This document shows positions 36,116-45,775 of a stretch of DNA of 62,307 bases, piece by piece. Within the stretch, counting starts at the first letter, position 1. Each line of letters opens with the position of its first letter. The stretch is taken from assembly GCA_022340865.1 (NCBI GenBank), contig JAJDNC010000022.1, positions 1 to 62,307 of the forward strand. Direction: 5' to 3'. The stretch comes from Gemmatimonadota bacterium (GTDB taxonomy: Bacteria > Gemmatimonadota > Gemmatimonadetes > Longimicrobiales > Gaopeijiaceae). A model generated the notes under the pieces. That model was not told where the DNA came from and ran no database searches. It saw only the letters and a program-made list of their open reading frames with translations. The translations under genes were made by a program, and so were the position numbers.

Positions 36116-39100
36116 CTACCGCATGGCCGCCCGCAGCCGCGCCCGACCCGCTTCGGCCTCCGCCTTCAGCTGCTGGAACACCGCGCTCTGTCCCGGCGTC
36201 GGCGCCCCGTAGGACAGGTCGATGTCCGCGGCCAGGTACGCCAGATGGCTGCGCAACATCGGCTCGTGCAGGAGGCTCCCCTCGCTGGAGTGCAGGTCGA
36301 GCTGCACCAGGCCGTCGATGGCCTTGGTGAGCGCGGCCACCTTGGCGGCGGCGCCACCGGAGGAGGCCAGCTTGTCCCGCATGGCGATGGCCTGGTTCAG
36401 CGTCCGGTCCAGCGAGTCGAGTTGCTCGTGGATCTGGAGCTGGAGGTCGAGACACTGTTGGAGGGCCGCCTGGCTCGCGTGGATGCGCGGGTCGAGGGCC
36501 ACGTCGAAGGACTGCTCCGTGCGCTGGCTCCCGTACTGCAGCACTACGTGGTAGCTGCCGGGCACCACGACGGGTCCGTCCACGTCGTCGGTGAGTCCGC
36601 CGGCCGCGACGGGCGGCTCGAAGCCCGTCACCTCGGTGGCGTCGGCATAGCGCAGGTTCCACTGGAAGTGGTTCATCCCGGGGGACACCGCCGTGAGCCG
36701 CCGAGCCGCCGCGGCCCTGGCCTCCGTGGGGTTCTCCCGCGTGTCCGCCGCACTCGTGGACGCTCCCTTCTCCTTCGCGTGGAGGGTGAAGGAGCGGATG
36801 GTCTTTCCGGACGCGTCGGTGAACGTGAGCGTCGCGGGCGTGCTGCCGTCGTAGTTGGACGGAAGCTGGAAGAAGACCGTGGCGCCGAACGCCGGGTTCT
36901 GGCCGGAGTCGCCGCCCCCGAAGCCGCCGCCGCCGTAGGAGTGGCTCAGCCACGCCTTCTCGGGCGCGAAGAGCGCCGCGTCATCGGAGGCCGGCGCCGC
37001 CCGCTTCGTCATCTGCTCCAGCAACGACAGGTTGTCCAGCACCCAGAATGCCCGGCCGTGGGTGGCGATGACCACGTCCCCCTGACGCGTGTCGATGGCG
37101 ATGTCCCGAACCTGAACCGGTGGGAGCTTCAGCGTCAGGGGCTGCCAGTGGGCGCCGTCGTCCAGGCTCACGTAGACCGTGCTCTTCGTGCCCAGGAAGA
37201 GGAGGTCGGCGTCTTCGGGGTCCTGACGGATGGCGAACGCGTACTCGTCGCCGGGGATGCCGTCTGTGATGGCGGTCCAGTGCTTCCCGTAGTCCGTGGT
37301 CTTGAAGACGTACGGCGCGAAGTCGTCCCACATGTAACGGCGGGCGGTGAGGTACGCGGTGCCGCGGTCCACGTGGGAGGGCTCGATGGAGCTGATCTGT
37401 GCCCACGTCGGCAGGCCGGACGGCCTCGCGTCCTGCCAGTGTCCTCCGTCGTCGGTGGTCACGTGCACCAGGCCATCGGAGGAGCCCGCCCAGATGATGC
37501 TGTCGCCCAACGGCGAGACCGCCAGGGCCGAGACGTACGGGTAGATCTCCGCGCCCGACTGATCCAGGTCGATGGGACCGCCCGTGGGCGCCTCCGTGCT
37601 CTTGTCGTTGCGCGTGAGGTCGGGGCTGAGGGTCTGCCACGTCTCCCCGTGGTCGAGGCTTCGCATGACGTACTGCGAGCCGATGAGGAGCTCGTCGGGG
37701 TTGTTCGGCGAGAAGAGGATGGGGTGGGTCCAGGCGAAGCGGTACTTGAGCTCGCCCGAGGACGCGCCCTCCAGGTAGTTCGGCCACGGGCTCACGCTCC
37801 GGAACTCGCCCGTGGCCTGGTCGTCCTTGAGGAAGATGCTGAAGTAGCCGGCCCCGTAGGTGACGTCTGGGTTGTTGGGGTCCGGCACCACCGGCGTGCT
37901 CTCGCCGTACGCCGCCCGCTTCCAGTCGCCGATGGGGATGCTCCCCGAGCTGGTGGCGCTGGGCCCGTCGAAGGAGCCTTCGTCCTGCTGCGCGCCGTAG
38001 ATGTGGAACGGGAACTGGTGGTCGATGCTCACGTGGTAGAACTGCCCCGTGGGCTGGTTGTGCTCGGTGCTCCAGGTCCTGCCTCCGTCGGTGGAGACCG
38101 TGGCCCCGCCGTCGTTGCCCTCCAGCAGGATCTTGGGGTTGTGGGGGTTGATCCAGACGATGTGGTTGTCACCGTGGGGGGTGCGCAGCCGCTTGAACGT
38201 CTTCGCGCCGTCGTGGGAGACCCACAGGGCGTCCACCTCGGGCATATAGACCGTGTTCGGGTCCTTGGGGTCCACGAAGATGGCCATGTAGTAGAACGCC
38301 CTCTGGCGGACCTTCCACTCGTCGTTCACGCGCCTCCACGTGGCGCCGCCGTCCGCGGAGCGGAATACCCCGCCGTCCTTCGCCTGGATGGTGGCGTACA
38401 CCACGTTGGGAGCGCTGGCCGCCACGGCGACGCCGATCTTGCCCAGGACGCCCCGGGGCAGGCCGGGATTGCCCGACAGGTTCTTCCAGTGCGCACCGCC
38501 GTCGGTGGTCTCGTAGAGCCCGCTACCAGCGCCGCCGCTGGAGAGCACCCACGGCTTCCGGTATGCCTGCCAGGCGGCGGCGTACAGCACGTTGGGGTCC
38601 CCGGGGGCCATCACCAGGTCCACGACCCCGGTGCTGTCGTTGACGAACAGCACCCGGCTCCAGGTGCGCCCACCGTCGGTGCTCTTGAACACGCCCCGGT
38701 GCTCGCCGGGAACGAACACGTGGCCCATGGAGGACGCGTACACGACATCCGGGTTGTGCGGGTCCACGACCAGGCCGGTGACGGTGTGTGTGTCCTCCAG
38801 TCCCGCCCGGGCCCACGTGGCGCCGCCGTCGGTGGAGCGGAAGACGCCGTCCCCGCTGATCATGTCGCCGCGGATATCACTCTCGCCGGTGCCGACGTAG
38901 AGGACCTTCGCGTTCGACGGCGCCACGGCGATGGCGCCGATGCTGGCGCTCGAGCCGGGTAGCTTGCCGTCGCTGATGTTCTTCCATTCGATGCCGTAGT
39001 CCGTGCTCTTCCAGACGCCTCCGTCCACGGCGCCCATGTAGAAGAGGTTCGATTCGCCGGGCACACCCGCCACCGCCACCACGCGTCCGCCGATGTACGG

Positions 39101-39247
39101 TCCCACGCTCCTCCACCGCAGCGCTCCCAGTACTGCGTGGGGGGATGCAGACTGCGCTGCGCCCGAAGCGGGCAGCGACAGCCCCGCGGATAGGGTGAGA
39201 AGAGCGACCACGCGAAGGCCGGAGAACCGGCGAACACAACTCGACAT
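36116..39247 (-). CDS. Exported BNR/VPS10-type beta-propeller protein (paralogue)
   Basis: A 1,043-residue protein. The ATG has CAGGAG eight bases upstream; a signal peptide (LLTLSAGLSLPASGAAQ) follows. The architecture matches the 26847-30014 gene: 'WRSVGPYIGGRVVAVAGVPGESNLFYMGAVDGGVWKSTDYG' at the start corresponds there to 'YRMVGPFRGGRVTAVAGIP...GGVWKTDDAG', and more than ten BNR segments follow, such as 'GVFRSTDGGATWARAG', 'GVFKSTDGGRTWSRV', 'GLYETTDGGAHWKNL'. An Ig-like region comes near residue 800 and a C-terminal helical segment closes it. It is probably secreted. The function is unknown; the common label 'glycosyl hydrolase' is not supported by visible catalytic residues. Confidence 0.88.
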   Translation of the reverse strand: MSSCVRRFSGLRVVALLTLSAGLSLPASGAAQSASPHAVLGALRWRSVGPYIGGRVVAVAGVPGESNLFYMGAVDGGVWKSTDYGIEWKNISDGKLPGSSASIGAIAVAPSNAKVLYVGTGESDIRGDMISGDGVFRSTDGGATWARAGLEDTHTVTGLVVDPHNPDVVYASSMGHVFVPGEHRGVFKSTDGGRTWSRVLFVNDSTGVVDLVMAPGDPNVLYAAAWQAYRKPWVLSSGGAGSGLYETTDGGAHWKNLSGNPGLPRGVLGKIGVAVAASAPNVVYATIQAKDGGVFRSADGGATWRRVNDEWKVRQRAFYYMAIFVDPKDPNTVYMPEVDALWVSHDGAKTFKRLRTPHGDNHIVWINPHNPKILLEGNDGGATVSTDGGRTWSTEHNQPTGQFYHVSIDHQFPFHIYGAQQDEGSFDGPSATSSGSIPIGDWKRAAYGESTPVVPDPNNPDVTYGAGYFSIFLKDDQATGEFRSVSPWPNYLEGASSGELKYRFAWTHPILFSPNNPDELLIGSQYVMRSLDHGETWQTLSPDLTRNDKSTEAPTGGPIDLDQSGAEIYPYVSALAVSPLGDSIIWAGSSDGLVHVTTDDGGHWQDARPSGLPTWAQISSIEPSHVDRGTAYLTARRYMWDDFAPYVFKTTDYGKHWTAITDGIPGDEYAFAIRQDPEDADLLFLGTKSTVYVSLDDGAHWQPLTLKLPPVQVRDIAIDTRQGDVVIATHGRAFWVLDNLSLLEQMTKRAAPASDDAALFAPEKAWLSHSYGGGGFGGGDSGQNPAFGATVFFQLPSNYDGSTPATLTFTDASGKTIRSFTLHAKEKGASTSAADTRENPTEARAAAARRLTAVSPGMNHFQWNLRYADATEVTGFEPPVAAGGLTDDVDGPVVVPGSYHVVLQYGSQRTEQSFDVALDPRIHASQAALQQCLDLQLQIHEQLDSLDRTLNQAIAMRDKLASSGGAAAKVAALTKAIDGLVQLDLHSSEGSLLHEPMLRSHLAYLAADIDLSYGAPTPGQSAVFQQLKAEAEAGRARLRAAMR

Positions 39248-39391
39248 CGTTCATGCTCCTGGCAGGAGGACGCCGGCATGATACCTCGCAAGGGAACCGA
39301 AGGACAACCGCCGCGAGAACGACACGTGTGGTTCATGAGTGCCGATGTTCGCGTGCGATCCGGGGATCCGCGGCCGTCCCCGCACCGCGAC

Positions 39392-40645
39392 TCAGGAGCT
39401 TATCCGCGCAGCCCTTCGCTTCCTCGTGCCGCTGAGACGGGGCACGGCGATGAGGAAGAGCGCACACGCTGCCAGGAGCCCCCGATTCCTCCACGTTTCC
39501 GCCCGGTTCAGGACGGCTGTCGGCCGGACCGGGCCCGGTCCGGCATAGCGAACGACGGGATTCAGGTACATGTGCGTGTGCGCCGTGACGATCTCGACGC
39601 GCACGTAGGTGTCGCTCGGTCGGATCACGTAGCTCGCCTGCACGGAGTCACGCACGATCTTCCTGACCGCCCCATCCTGACCCACGAACCGAAAGGAGCG
39701 CGCTCCCGGGTCAGTGCGGACGCGAAGGGTGTCGTGATGCAGCACCACTTCGCGGACCAGCACGTCGTTGACGCCGTTCCTCCCGACCACGCCGTACGTG
39801 TGGCCGGCTCGCAACGCCGCCAGGATGTCCGCGCGACGCTTCGAGGGCGCCATGACCATCGTCCAGGACACGCCTACGTCGTGCCCCAGGTCCAGGTCGT
39901 GCTCGTCGTCGTCGGCGATGATCCACGAGAGGTGGCCGGCGGAGAGCGCCGCGTCCCACCGGTCCGTTCCGACGTAGCCCTGACGAGCCACCTCCATCAG
40001 CGTGTAGTGCGAGAGATAGCGGAGCTGGTCCACCGGATATCCGTTCCGCAGCCAGGGGTGCGCGATGGCCACGATGCCGCCGTTCCGCTCCAGCCGATCG
40101 AGGACGTACTGCTTGTCGGACAGCGTCTGGCCGAACGGGAAATCCAGCCACGTGACCCGTTTCGCTCCGATGACGAGCTCGTGGACCTTGTGCACGTTGT
40201 AGCCGTGCTCGTAGACGGGGATGAAGTCGGAGTCGGCGAGCGTGCCGCCGTCGATCTGTTGGTAGTTCGACAGCCCGGCGATGTCGTAGCCGAGCTTGTG
40301 ATACAGGGCGCGGACGTCGGCCGCCGACCTCCTGCCCGCCGTGAGCCCGCCCCACGCGTGGGAGTGGGCGTGGAAGTTGGCCTTCCACCACCTGCCGAGG
40401 CTCGTGGCGTAGGGGTTCCAGAGACGAGGGCCCGAGAAGGGGGCCGGCACGGGGAAGCCGTATGCCGGGGCGAGCACATAGGGCCAGCAGGCGGCCAGGC
40501 CGATCACCACCAGGACGGCGAGGACGAGCCGGAGGACACCGCGAACCCACCTGGTTCCGGCGGTCCGTCGGTGCTCGGGAGATTCCGCTCTCACGTGTTG
40601 CGATCCGTTAGGGCCCCGACCCGGTGCGGGTACGCTCGAAGTCAT
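39392..40645 (-). CDS. Membrane-anchored PHP-domain phosphoesterase-like protein
   Basis: A 417-residue protein. A transmembrane helix at about 33-58 and one near the C-terminus (LLAACALFLIAVPRL) flank a PHP-type domain with the metal motifs 'KANFHAHSHAWGG', 'LSNYQQID', 'IAHPWLRNGYP' and 'SWIIADDDEHDLDLG'. PHP proteins hydrolyse phosphoesters with two or three metals. Facing the periplasm is likely given the single N-terminal helix. The ATG overlaps the end of the upstream glycosyltransferase by 38 bp; a GTG at 40594 would instead leave a 13-bp gap. Coupling to the membrane glycosyltransferase suggests a shared envelope pathway (inference). Confidence 0.83.
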   Translation of the reverse strand: MTSSVPAPGRGPNGSQHVRAESPEHRRTAGTRWVRGVLRLVLAVLVVIGLAACWPYVLAPAYGFPVPAPFSGPRLWNPYATSLGRWWKANFHAHSHAWGGLTAGRRSAADVRALYHKLGYDIAGLSNYQQIDGGTLADSDFIPVYEHGYNVHKVHELVIGAKRVTWLDFPFGQTLSDKQYVLDRLERNGGIVAIAHPWLRNGYPVDQLRYLSHYTLMEVARQGYVGTDRWDAALSAGHLSWIIADDDEHDLDLGHDVGVSWTMVMAPSKRRADILAALRAGHTYGVVGRNGVNDVLVREVVLHHDTLRVRTDPGARSFRFVGQDGAVRKIVRDSVQASYVIRPSDTYVRVEIVTAHTHMYLNPVVRYAGPGPVRPTAVLNRAETWRNRGLLAACALFLIAVPRLSGTRKRRAARISS

Positions 40646-42176
40646 AGCCTACCAGGATGGTGAGGTCGAGTTCCGGACGGCCGAGCCGGTGGAGGGTGAC
40701 GCTCCCCGCCGGCACCACCGACCGGAAGTACCGGGCGAACCTCGCGGCCGGGTCCGGGTCTCGCCGCGGCGTCCTCTCTACGATGACGGCGTCGTGCCCG
40801 AGGAACGCGTCCTGGGGGTGCAGGAACCGGAACTGGTGCGGCCGGTCGCAGAGGCAGACCGTCGTCACGTCCGGTCCGAGGGCGTAAGCCACCTTGCCCG
40901 CGTCGATCCAGCTCGTCGCCGCGACGAACCGTGTCGTGTCCGCCAGGAGTCCCCGACGAGCGAGAGCCGGGCCGAGCTCGCTCCAGTCCAGGGCCTCCAG
41001 GGATGGATCACCGCGCCGGAAGAGCGACGGCGCCACGGCGGCCACCCATCCCGTGGCGATGTCCGACGCCAGGAACGCGATGAGCACGAGGAACCCCACC
41101 ACCGAGAACCTGAGCCATCGCCGGGTCCCCGCGCGCCCCTCCCGTAGCCGACGGTCCACCGCCTCCCCGAGGAGCGGGAAGAGGAACAGGTACCCGGGCG
41201 CCTCCCAGTGAGGCAGCCCCGGATGGCCTCCCAGCGCTGGGAGGGTGAACACCACGATGGGTCCCACCGCCAGACAGACCAGGAGCCAGCGCTTGGCGTC
41301 ACGCGGACCCGCCGCCAGGCTCCGCGCGAGAATCCAGACCAGGGGCACCCAGATCCAGGGAAGCACGTATCCGGCCTGTCCCCCCAACGACTGGAGGAAG
41401 GACGTCACGTCCAGTCCCGCCGGCACCGCGCGGCCTCCCTGGAACCGGAACGAGATCCATCCGTGCCCGGCATTCCAGTAGAGCACCGGCACGAACATGA
41501 GCGCCATGACCGCCGCCGCCAGCCAGGGCCCCGGCCGCCGGAGCCAGTGGCGGCTCTCGCGTCGGGTGAGGAGGAACAGGAAGGCACCCGCCGCCACGAA
41601 GATCCCGTGGTACTTCGACAGCAGGGCGAGGCCCGTGAAGACCCCGGCGCCGAGCCACCACGCGGTGGGGTGTGCCGGCTCCTCCCCCGGGGCGAGCACA
41701 CGCACCAGACAGAGAGCCCCCGCCAGCATGAAGAACATGAGGGGACCGTCGGGCAGGACCCAGCCTCCGGTGCTCACGCTGAACACCGGGGACACGTTGA
41801 TGAGCAACGCGGCGTAGAGCCCGGCGCGCGCTCCGTAGAGGCGGGCGGTGAGGCGGTACATCAACCAGGTGGTGCCGGCGAACAGCAGGATGAACGGGAG
41901 CCTCATGAGGACGCGGCTCTCGCTGTGCGCCACCTTCGCCAGGACCCCCGGGATCCAGAACGAGATGGGGGGATGGTCGAAGTAGCTCAGGCTGAGCCCC
42001 CGGGACACCGACACCATGTACGACTCGTCCACGCCCAGCCCGATGGCTGCGGCCAGGACCAGCCGCAGCACGACGCCGACGACCACGAGCAGGAGCACCG
42101 TGCGCGCCACGTCCGGCGCACCCACCGTCCGGGAGCCGACAGGGACGGGGTGTGAAGCGTCTGCCGTCACGGCCAT
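40608..42176 (-). CDS. GT39/ArnT-like integral membrane glycosyltransferase
   Basis: A 522-residue multipass protein. The start chosen is the ATG of MAVTADASHP. The first helix begins near residue 25 and is followed by the catalytic loop 'GLGVDESYMVSVSRGLSLSYFDHPPISFWI' with the Asp-Glu pair typical of GT-C enzymes using polyprenyl-phosphate sugars. 'ARLYGARAGLYAALLINVSPVF' and 'GGWVLPDGPLMFF' are family blocks. A soluble C-terminal domain of about 100 residues follows the last helix. It would transfer a sugar to lipid or protein on the outer face of the inner membrane. It sits directly upstream of the PHP protein. Confidence 0.9.
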   Translation of the reverse strand: MAVTADASHPVPVGSRTVGAPDVARTVLLLVVVGVVLRLVLAAAIGLGVDESYMVSVSRGLSLSYFDHPPISFWIPGVLAKVAHSESRVLMRLPFILLFAGTTWLMYRLTARLYGARAGLYAALLINVSPVFSVSTGGWVLPDGPLMFFMLAGALCLVRVLAPGEEPAHPTAWWLGAGVFTGLALLSKYHGIFVAAGAFLFLLTRRESRHWLRRPGPWLAAAVMALMFVPVLYWNAGHGWISFRFQGGRAVPAGLDVTSFLQSLGGQAGYVLPWIWVPLVWILARSLAAGPRDAKRWLLVCLAVGPIVVFTLPALGGHPGLPHWEAPGYLFLFPLLGEAVDRRLREGRAGTRRWLRFSVVGFLVLIAFLASDIATGWVAAVAPSLFRRGDPSLEALDWSELGPALARRGLLADTTRFVAATSWIDAGKVAYALGPDVTTVCLCDRPHQFRFLHPQDAFLGHDAVIVERTPRRDPDPAARFARYFRSVVPAGSVTLHRLGRPELDLTILVGYDFERTRTGSGP

Positions 42177-42371
42177 GATCTTCTCGTCATCTCCCGGCTC
42201 TGATTCGAGGCTGCTGCGAAGCGACCGTCCTGCATCCGGGGTCCGCCGGCCGTCGCCGCGAGCCCGTGGAATCGCGCGGCACACGGGCGTGGACTGAAGA
42301 TGTCGGCCCCGGCCCTCGTAGCTCCGGCGCTGAATGTATCACACGGCGGCGCCCACCGAGTGGCTTCTCTC

Positions 42372-43712
42372 ATGGATATCTTTCGTTTGCTCTCGGTGCC
42401 CCTGACGGGGGCCGTGGTGCTCGCACCGGCAGGAACGGAGGCTCAGACCGTGGACTCGACAGCGCTCAACAACGCGGCCATCGAGTGGGTGACGCTCCTC
42501 CGTGACCAGCAGTTCGATTCGGCGGCCACGCGTGTGGATCCCGCGGCCGCGGCGCAGCTCGGTGCCGCGCAGCTCGAGGTCATCTGGCGCAGCGTCGACG
42601 GGCAGCTGGGACGGATGGAGTCCCTGGCAGCAGGGCCGGTGACCGAGGCCCGCGGCTACCACGTGGTGGACCTGAAGGGGACCTTCGCCAAGGGCGCGGT
42701 CACCGTGCGCGTCACATTCGACGCTCAGACGCGTGTCTCCGGCCTCTTCTTCCTGCCCCGGACCGAGGCCGCCTGGAGGCCCCCAGCATACGCCGATGAG
42801 GCCGCGTTCAGGGAGGTCGAGGTCACCGTCGGGAAGGCACCGTGGCAGCTTCCCGGGACCCTGACGCTGCCGGTGGGGGAGGGGCCCTTCCCCGCCGTGG
42901 TGCTGGTTCACGGCTCGGGTCCGAACGATCGGAACGAGTCCATCGGTCCCAATCGGCCCTTCCAGGACCTGGCCTGGGGCCTGGCGACGCACGGCATCGC
43001 GGTGCTGCGCTACGACAAGCGGACCAAGGTGTACGGAGCGCGCATGTCCGCGGACATCACCCTCGACGAAGAGGTCATCGACGACGCGGTCGCCGCCCTC
43101 TCACTCGTTCGTGACCGCCCGGAGATCGATCCGCGCCGCGTGGTGGTGGTGGGTCACTCCCTGGGTGCGATGCTGGCGCCCGAGATCGCCCGCCGGGACG
43201 GTCGGGTGGCCGGGATCGTGATGCTGGCGGCGCCGGCACGGCGCTTCACCGAGGTGCTCAGGGGTCAGCTCGAGTACGGCGCCTCGCTCACGCCCGACGA
43301 CGCCGCGGCCCGGTCGGCCACCGATTCGATCCTGGCGCTCATCGACGCCTACGAGGCGGGCGAGCTTCCCGACACGGTGGCGATTCTCGGGGCGCGTCCG
43401 CCCTATTTGGCGGCCCTCGACGCCCTGGACCCGGCCGCCACGCTCCGCAGCCTCCCGGTACCCCTCTTCCTCCTCCAGGGGGGGCGCGACTATCAGAGCA
43501 CCATGGCCGACTTCGCCCTGTGGCAGAAGCGCCTGGCCGGGCGCAGTGAGACCCTGCTGCGGGCCTATCCCGACCTCAACCACCTGTTCGCGCCGGGGGA
43601 AGGCACGGCCACGCCCACCGAGTACATGACGGTGCCCAACCACGTGGCAACGCAGGTCGTCGACGACGTGGCCGACTGGATCCGGGCGCTGGCTCCCCGG
43701 GATCCCTCCTGA
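42372..43712 (+). CDS. Exported alpha/beta hydrolase with DUF3887-like N-domain
   Basis: A 446-residue protein beginning at MDIFRLLSVPL, a signal peptide. Residues about 25-125 resemble the DUF3887 domain ('FDSAATRVDPAAAAQLGAAQLEVIWRSVDGQLGRM'). The hydrolase domain has 'VLVHGSGPNDRNESIGPNRPFQDLAWGLA' (oxyanion strand), the nucleophile elbow 'VVVGHSLGAMLAP' with Ser, an Asp in the 'LLQGGRDYQ' segment, and the late 'PDLNHLFAPGEG' His. It is probably a serine aminopeptidase-like esterase acting outside the cytoplasm. It is divergent from the 40608-42176 gene, and the 43764-45713 gene is convergent with it. Confidence 0.88.
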   Translation: MDIFRLLSVPLTGAVVLAPAGTEAQTVDSTALNNAAIEWVTLLRDQQFDSAATRVDPAAAAQLGAAQLEVIWRSVDGQLGRMESLAAGPVTEARGYHVVDLKGTFAKGAVTVRVTFDAQTRVSGLFFLPRTEAAWRPPAYADEAAFREVEVTVGKAPWQLPGTLTLPVGEGPFPAVVLVHGSGPNDRNESIGPNRPFQDLAWGLATHGIAVLRYDKRTKVYGARMSADITLDEEVIDDAVAALSLVRDRPEIDPRRVVVVGHSLGAMLAPEIARRDGRVAGIVMLAAPARRFTEVLRGQLEYGASLTPDDAAARSATDSILALIDAYEAGELPDTVAILGARPPYLAALDALDPAATLRSLPVPLFLLQGGRDYQSTMADFALWQKRLAGRSETLLRAYPDLNHLFAPGEGTATPTEYMTVPNHVATQVVDDVADWIRALAPRDPS

Positions 43713-43763
43713 CGGAGAGCCGACGCTGCTGGCGGGCCCGGCGCGGCGGAAGCGTCGGACGGG

Positions 43764-45713
43764 TCACCGTGTGGCCGGGGCGGGTCCTCTCCTCCACACC
43801 ACGAGGAACCGTCCTACCGTGCGCGCCATGGGATAGCGGGCCTGGAGCCCGGCCACCAGGTCGGAGCTCACCGGCGCCGAGAAGAGCGGGCTCCGGTTGA
43901 TCACGACGACGTTGACGCTGTCGCGATCGAGCTCCGCCAACACCCTGGCCGTGCGGGTCTCCGGGTGTGGGTCGAGAAACTCGAACAGAGTGCGCGTGGG
44001 GTTCCTCTTGCCGGTGAGGAAGTAGATCTCCGGGCTGTCGGGCGTGGCGTAGATGTAGGGCCCCCGCGCCAGCGACTCCACCATGGGCACCACGGTCTCG
44101 TACAGGTCCCGGTCCTCCGGGCTCACGTGGAGTCCCCCGGCGCGGGGCAGACGCAGCAGCGCCGTCTCGGTGCTGTGATCGGGCCGAAAGCCCAGGTGGC
44201 GGATGAAGCCCGGATCGAGGCGGAGGGCGGTGAATCCCAGGAGAAAGACGACCAGCCCCGCCACCCATCGCCGCCGCACCGCGGAGCCGACGGCACCGCC
44301 ACGACCCGAGAGGGCGAAGGCCATGGGCACCAGGAGCGGCGCGGCGAAGAAGAAGTAGATGGGCGCGGCAAAGGGCACCTCCACCAGGCTGACCATCCCG
44401 AACGCCGCCAGAAGGATGAAGCCCCGGGTCCCGGCGTCACGGCTCCCCTCGTCCCCGGCGGACACTCCGCTACGGAAGAATGCCCACGCCGCGGCGAGGG
44501 CCACCCAGGGAGGGAGCCACCAGAGCCCCTGCCACGTCGCCACGTAGACCTCCAGGTGGCCGCTCAGGGCCAACGCCGCCCCGAGCAGCACGGCCAGGGC
44601 GGCCCCGACCCCGATACGGACGTCTCTCCGCACACGGGGAGCCGCGCCCACGAGCAGCACGGCGGCGGCGGCCAGAGCCGGGCCCGTCCATCCGCCCCGG
44701 AGCCCTCCCCAGCTCGCGTCGGCAAAGCGCCGCCGGGGAAGCACGAACACGCCCCGGATGAGCGCGCCCAGGGAGCCCGTGAGCAACCAGGGGAGGACGA
44801 AGATCCCCACCACCACCGCCACGCCCGCCACGAAGGGAGCCAGCAGCCCCATCAGGGCGGCCAGCCTCCGGGGCGACGGCGCCCCCGACCGACGCCTGGC
44901 GGCGAGGAAGGCGAGGAGGAAGCACGGAATCACCGCGGCGGTGGCGAAGCGGAAGAGCCCTCCAGGCCCCATGGCGCGTGTCACCAGGACGATCACCATG
45001 GCCATCAGCGCCAGAGCGCCCGCCCCCACCAGCCAGCGGTAGCCCGCGTCGCCCCGCGGCGCGCCCTCCGGGGGCGCGGAAGGAGCTTCGGCGGCCTCCA
45101 CGTAGGTGAGCGCCAGGAGCCCGGCCGCCACCGCGTAGAGGCCGATCACTTTGAAGAGGATGGAGACGCCCGCCAGCGCGCCTGCGGCCATGAGCCAGCG
45201 GGTCCTGCGGATCTCGAGGTAGCGGAAGATCGCCGCAACGGAGAAGGTGGCGAAGAAGAGGTTGTACCAGCTCGGCATCCCCGCAGCATACATGGGCAGC
45301 GTCCAGGCTGCGGCCAGCAGGGTGGCGAGGGCGGCGGTGACGGGGCCGGCGATCCGGCGCATGACGTACCAGACAGCGGGCACCCACGCGGCGAAGAAGG
45401 CGAGCAGCGCCCAACGCAGGGCCATGGCGGTGGGCGTCAGGATCCGGAAGACCAGCGCGTCCAGGAACGCGAGGCCGCCGGTGTAGACATCCACGAAGTC
45501 GCGGTGGGGGAGCTGACCCCACAGGACGCGCATGGCCGGCTGCGCCAGCGAGCCCAGATCGTGGGGAAACCACCCGCGGTCGAGATAGAGGACCGCGTTC
45601 AGGATCGACACCGCCCACACGCCGATGAGGAGCCAGCGGGCTACGGCGCGCTCCGACGACCTCGGAGCCGGGTGCTCCTCAGACGGGGACTCTCTCCGGG
45701 CGGAAGCGGGCAT
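43764..45713 (-). CDS. GT39-like integral membrane glycosyltransferase
   Basis: A 649-residue multipass protein. The first helix lies near residue 30, followed by 'WFPHDLGSLAQPAMRVLWGQLPHRDFVDVYTGGLAFLDALVF', the periplasmic GT-C loop usual in uncharacterised PMT-like proteins. Helices continue to about residue 500, and a ~140-residue soluble tail closes it. It is expected to use polyprenyl-linked sugar donors. The upstream sequence has no ribosome site but a TAAGAT hexamer six bases before the ATG, as in leaderless transcripts. Donor and acceptor are unknown. Confidence 0.85.
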   Translation of the reverse strand: MPASARRESPSEEHPAPRSSERAVARWLLIGVWAVSILNAVLYLDRGWFPHDLGSLAQPAMRVLWGQLPHRDFVDVYTGGLAFLDALVFRILTPTAMALRWALLAFFAAWVPAVWYVMRRIAGPVTAALATLLAAAWTLPMYAAGMPSWYNLFFATFSVAAIFRYLEIRRTRWLMAAGALAGVSILFKVIGLYAVAAGLLALTYVEAAEAPSAPPEGAPRGDAGYRWLVGAGALALMAMVIVLVTRAMGPGGLFRFATAAVIPCFLLAFLAARRRSGAPSPRRLAALMGLLAPFVAGVAVVVGIFVLPWLLTGSLGALIRGVFVLPRRRFADASWGGLRGGWTGPALAAAAVLLVGAAPRVRRDVRIGVGAALAVLLGAALALSGHLEVYVATWQGLWWLPPWVALAAAWAFFRSGVSAGDEGSRDAGTRGFILLAAFGMVSLVEVPFAAPIYFFFAAPLLVPMAFALSGRGGAVGSAVRRRWVAGLVVFLLGFTALRLDPGFIRHLGFRPDHSTETALLRLPRAGGLHVSPEDRDLYETVVPMVESLARGPYIYATPDSPEIYFLTGKRNPTRTLFEFLDPHPETRTARVLAELDRDSVNVVVINRSPLFSAPVSSDLVAGLQARYPMARTVGRFLVVWRRGPAPATR

Positions 45714-45719
45714 GGCCCC

Positions 45720-45725
45720 ATCTTA
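45720..45725 (-). promoter_or_regulatory. Leaderless-type -10 element (TAAGAT) for the 43764-45713 gene
   Basis: On the minus strand TAAGAT fits TANNNT and ends six bases before the ATG at 45713. No Shine-Dalgarno sequence is present, as expected if transcription starts at the start codon. Confidence 0.4.
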
Positions 45726-45775
45726 ACAGGTCGCGGCCGCCTCGGGTGAGCGGCGCATCGGCCCGAGCACGCGCC

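Noticed and set aside
35849..38962. Plus-strand open frame of about 1,037 codons
   Set aside because: It lies antisense to a clear BNR-repeat gene, is Arg/Val/His/Gly-rich without domain logic, and reflects codon-position G+C bias.
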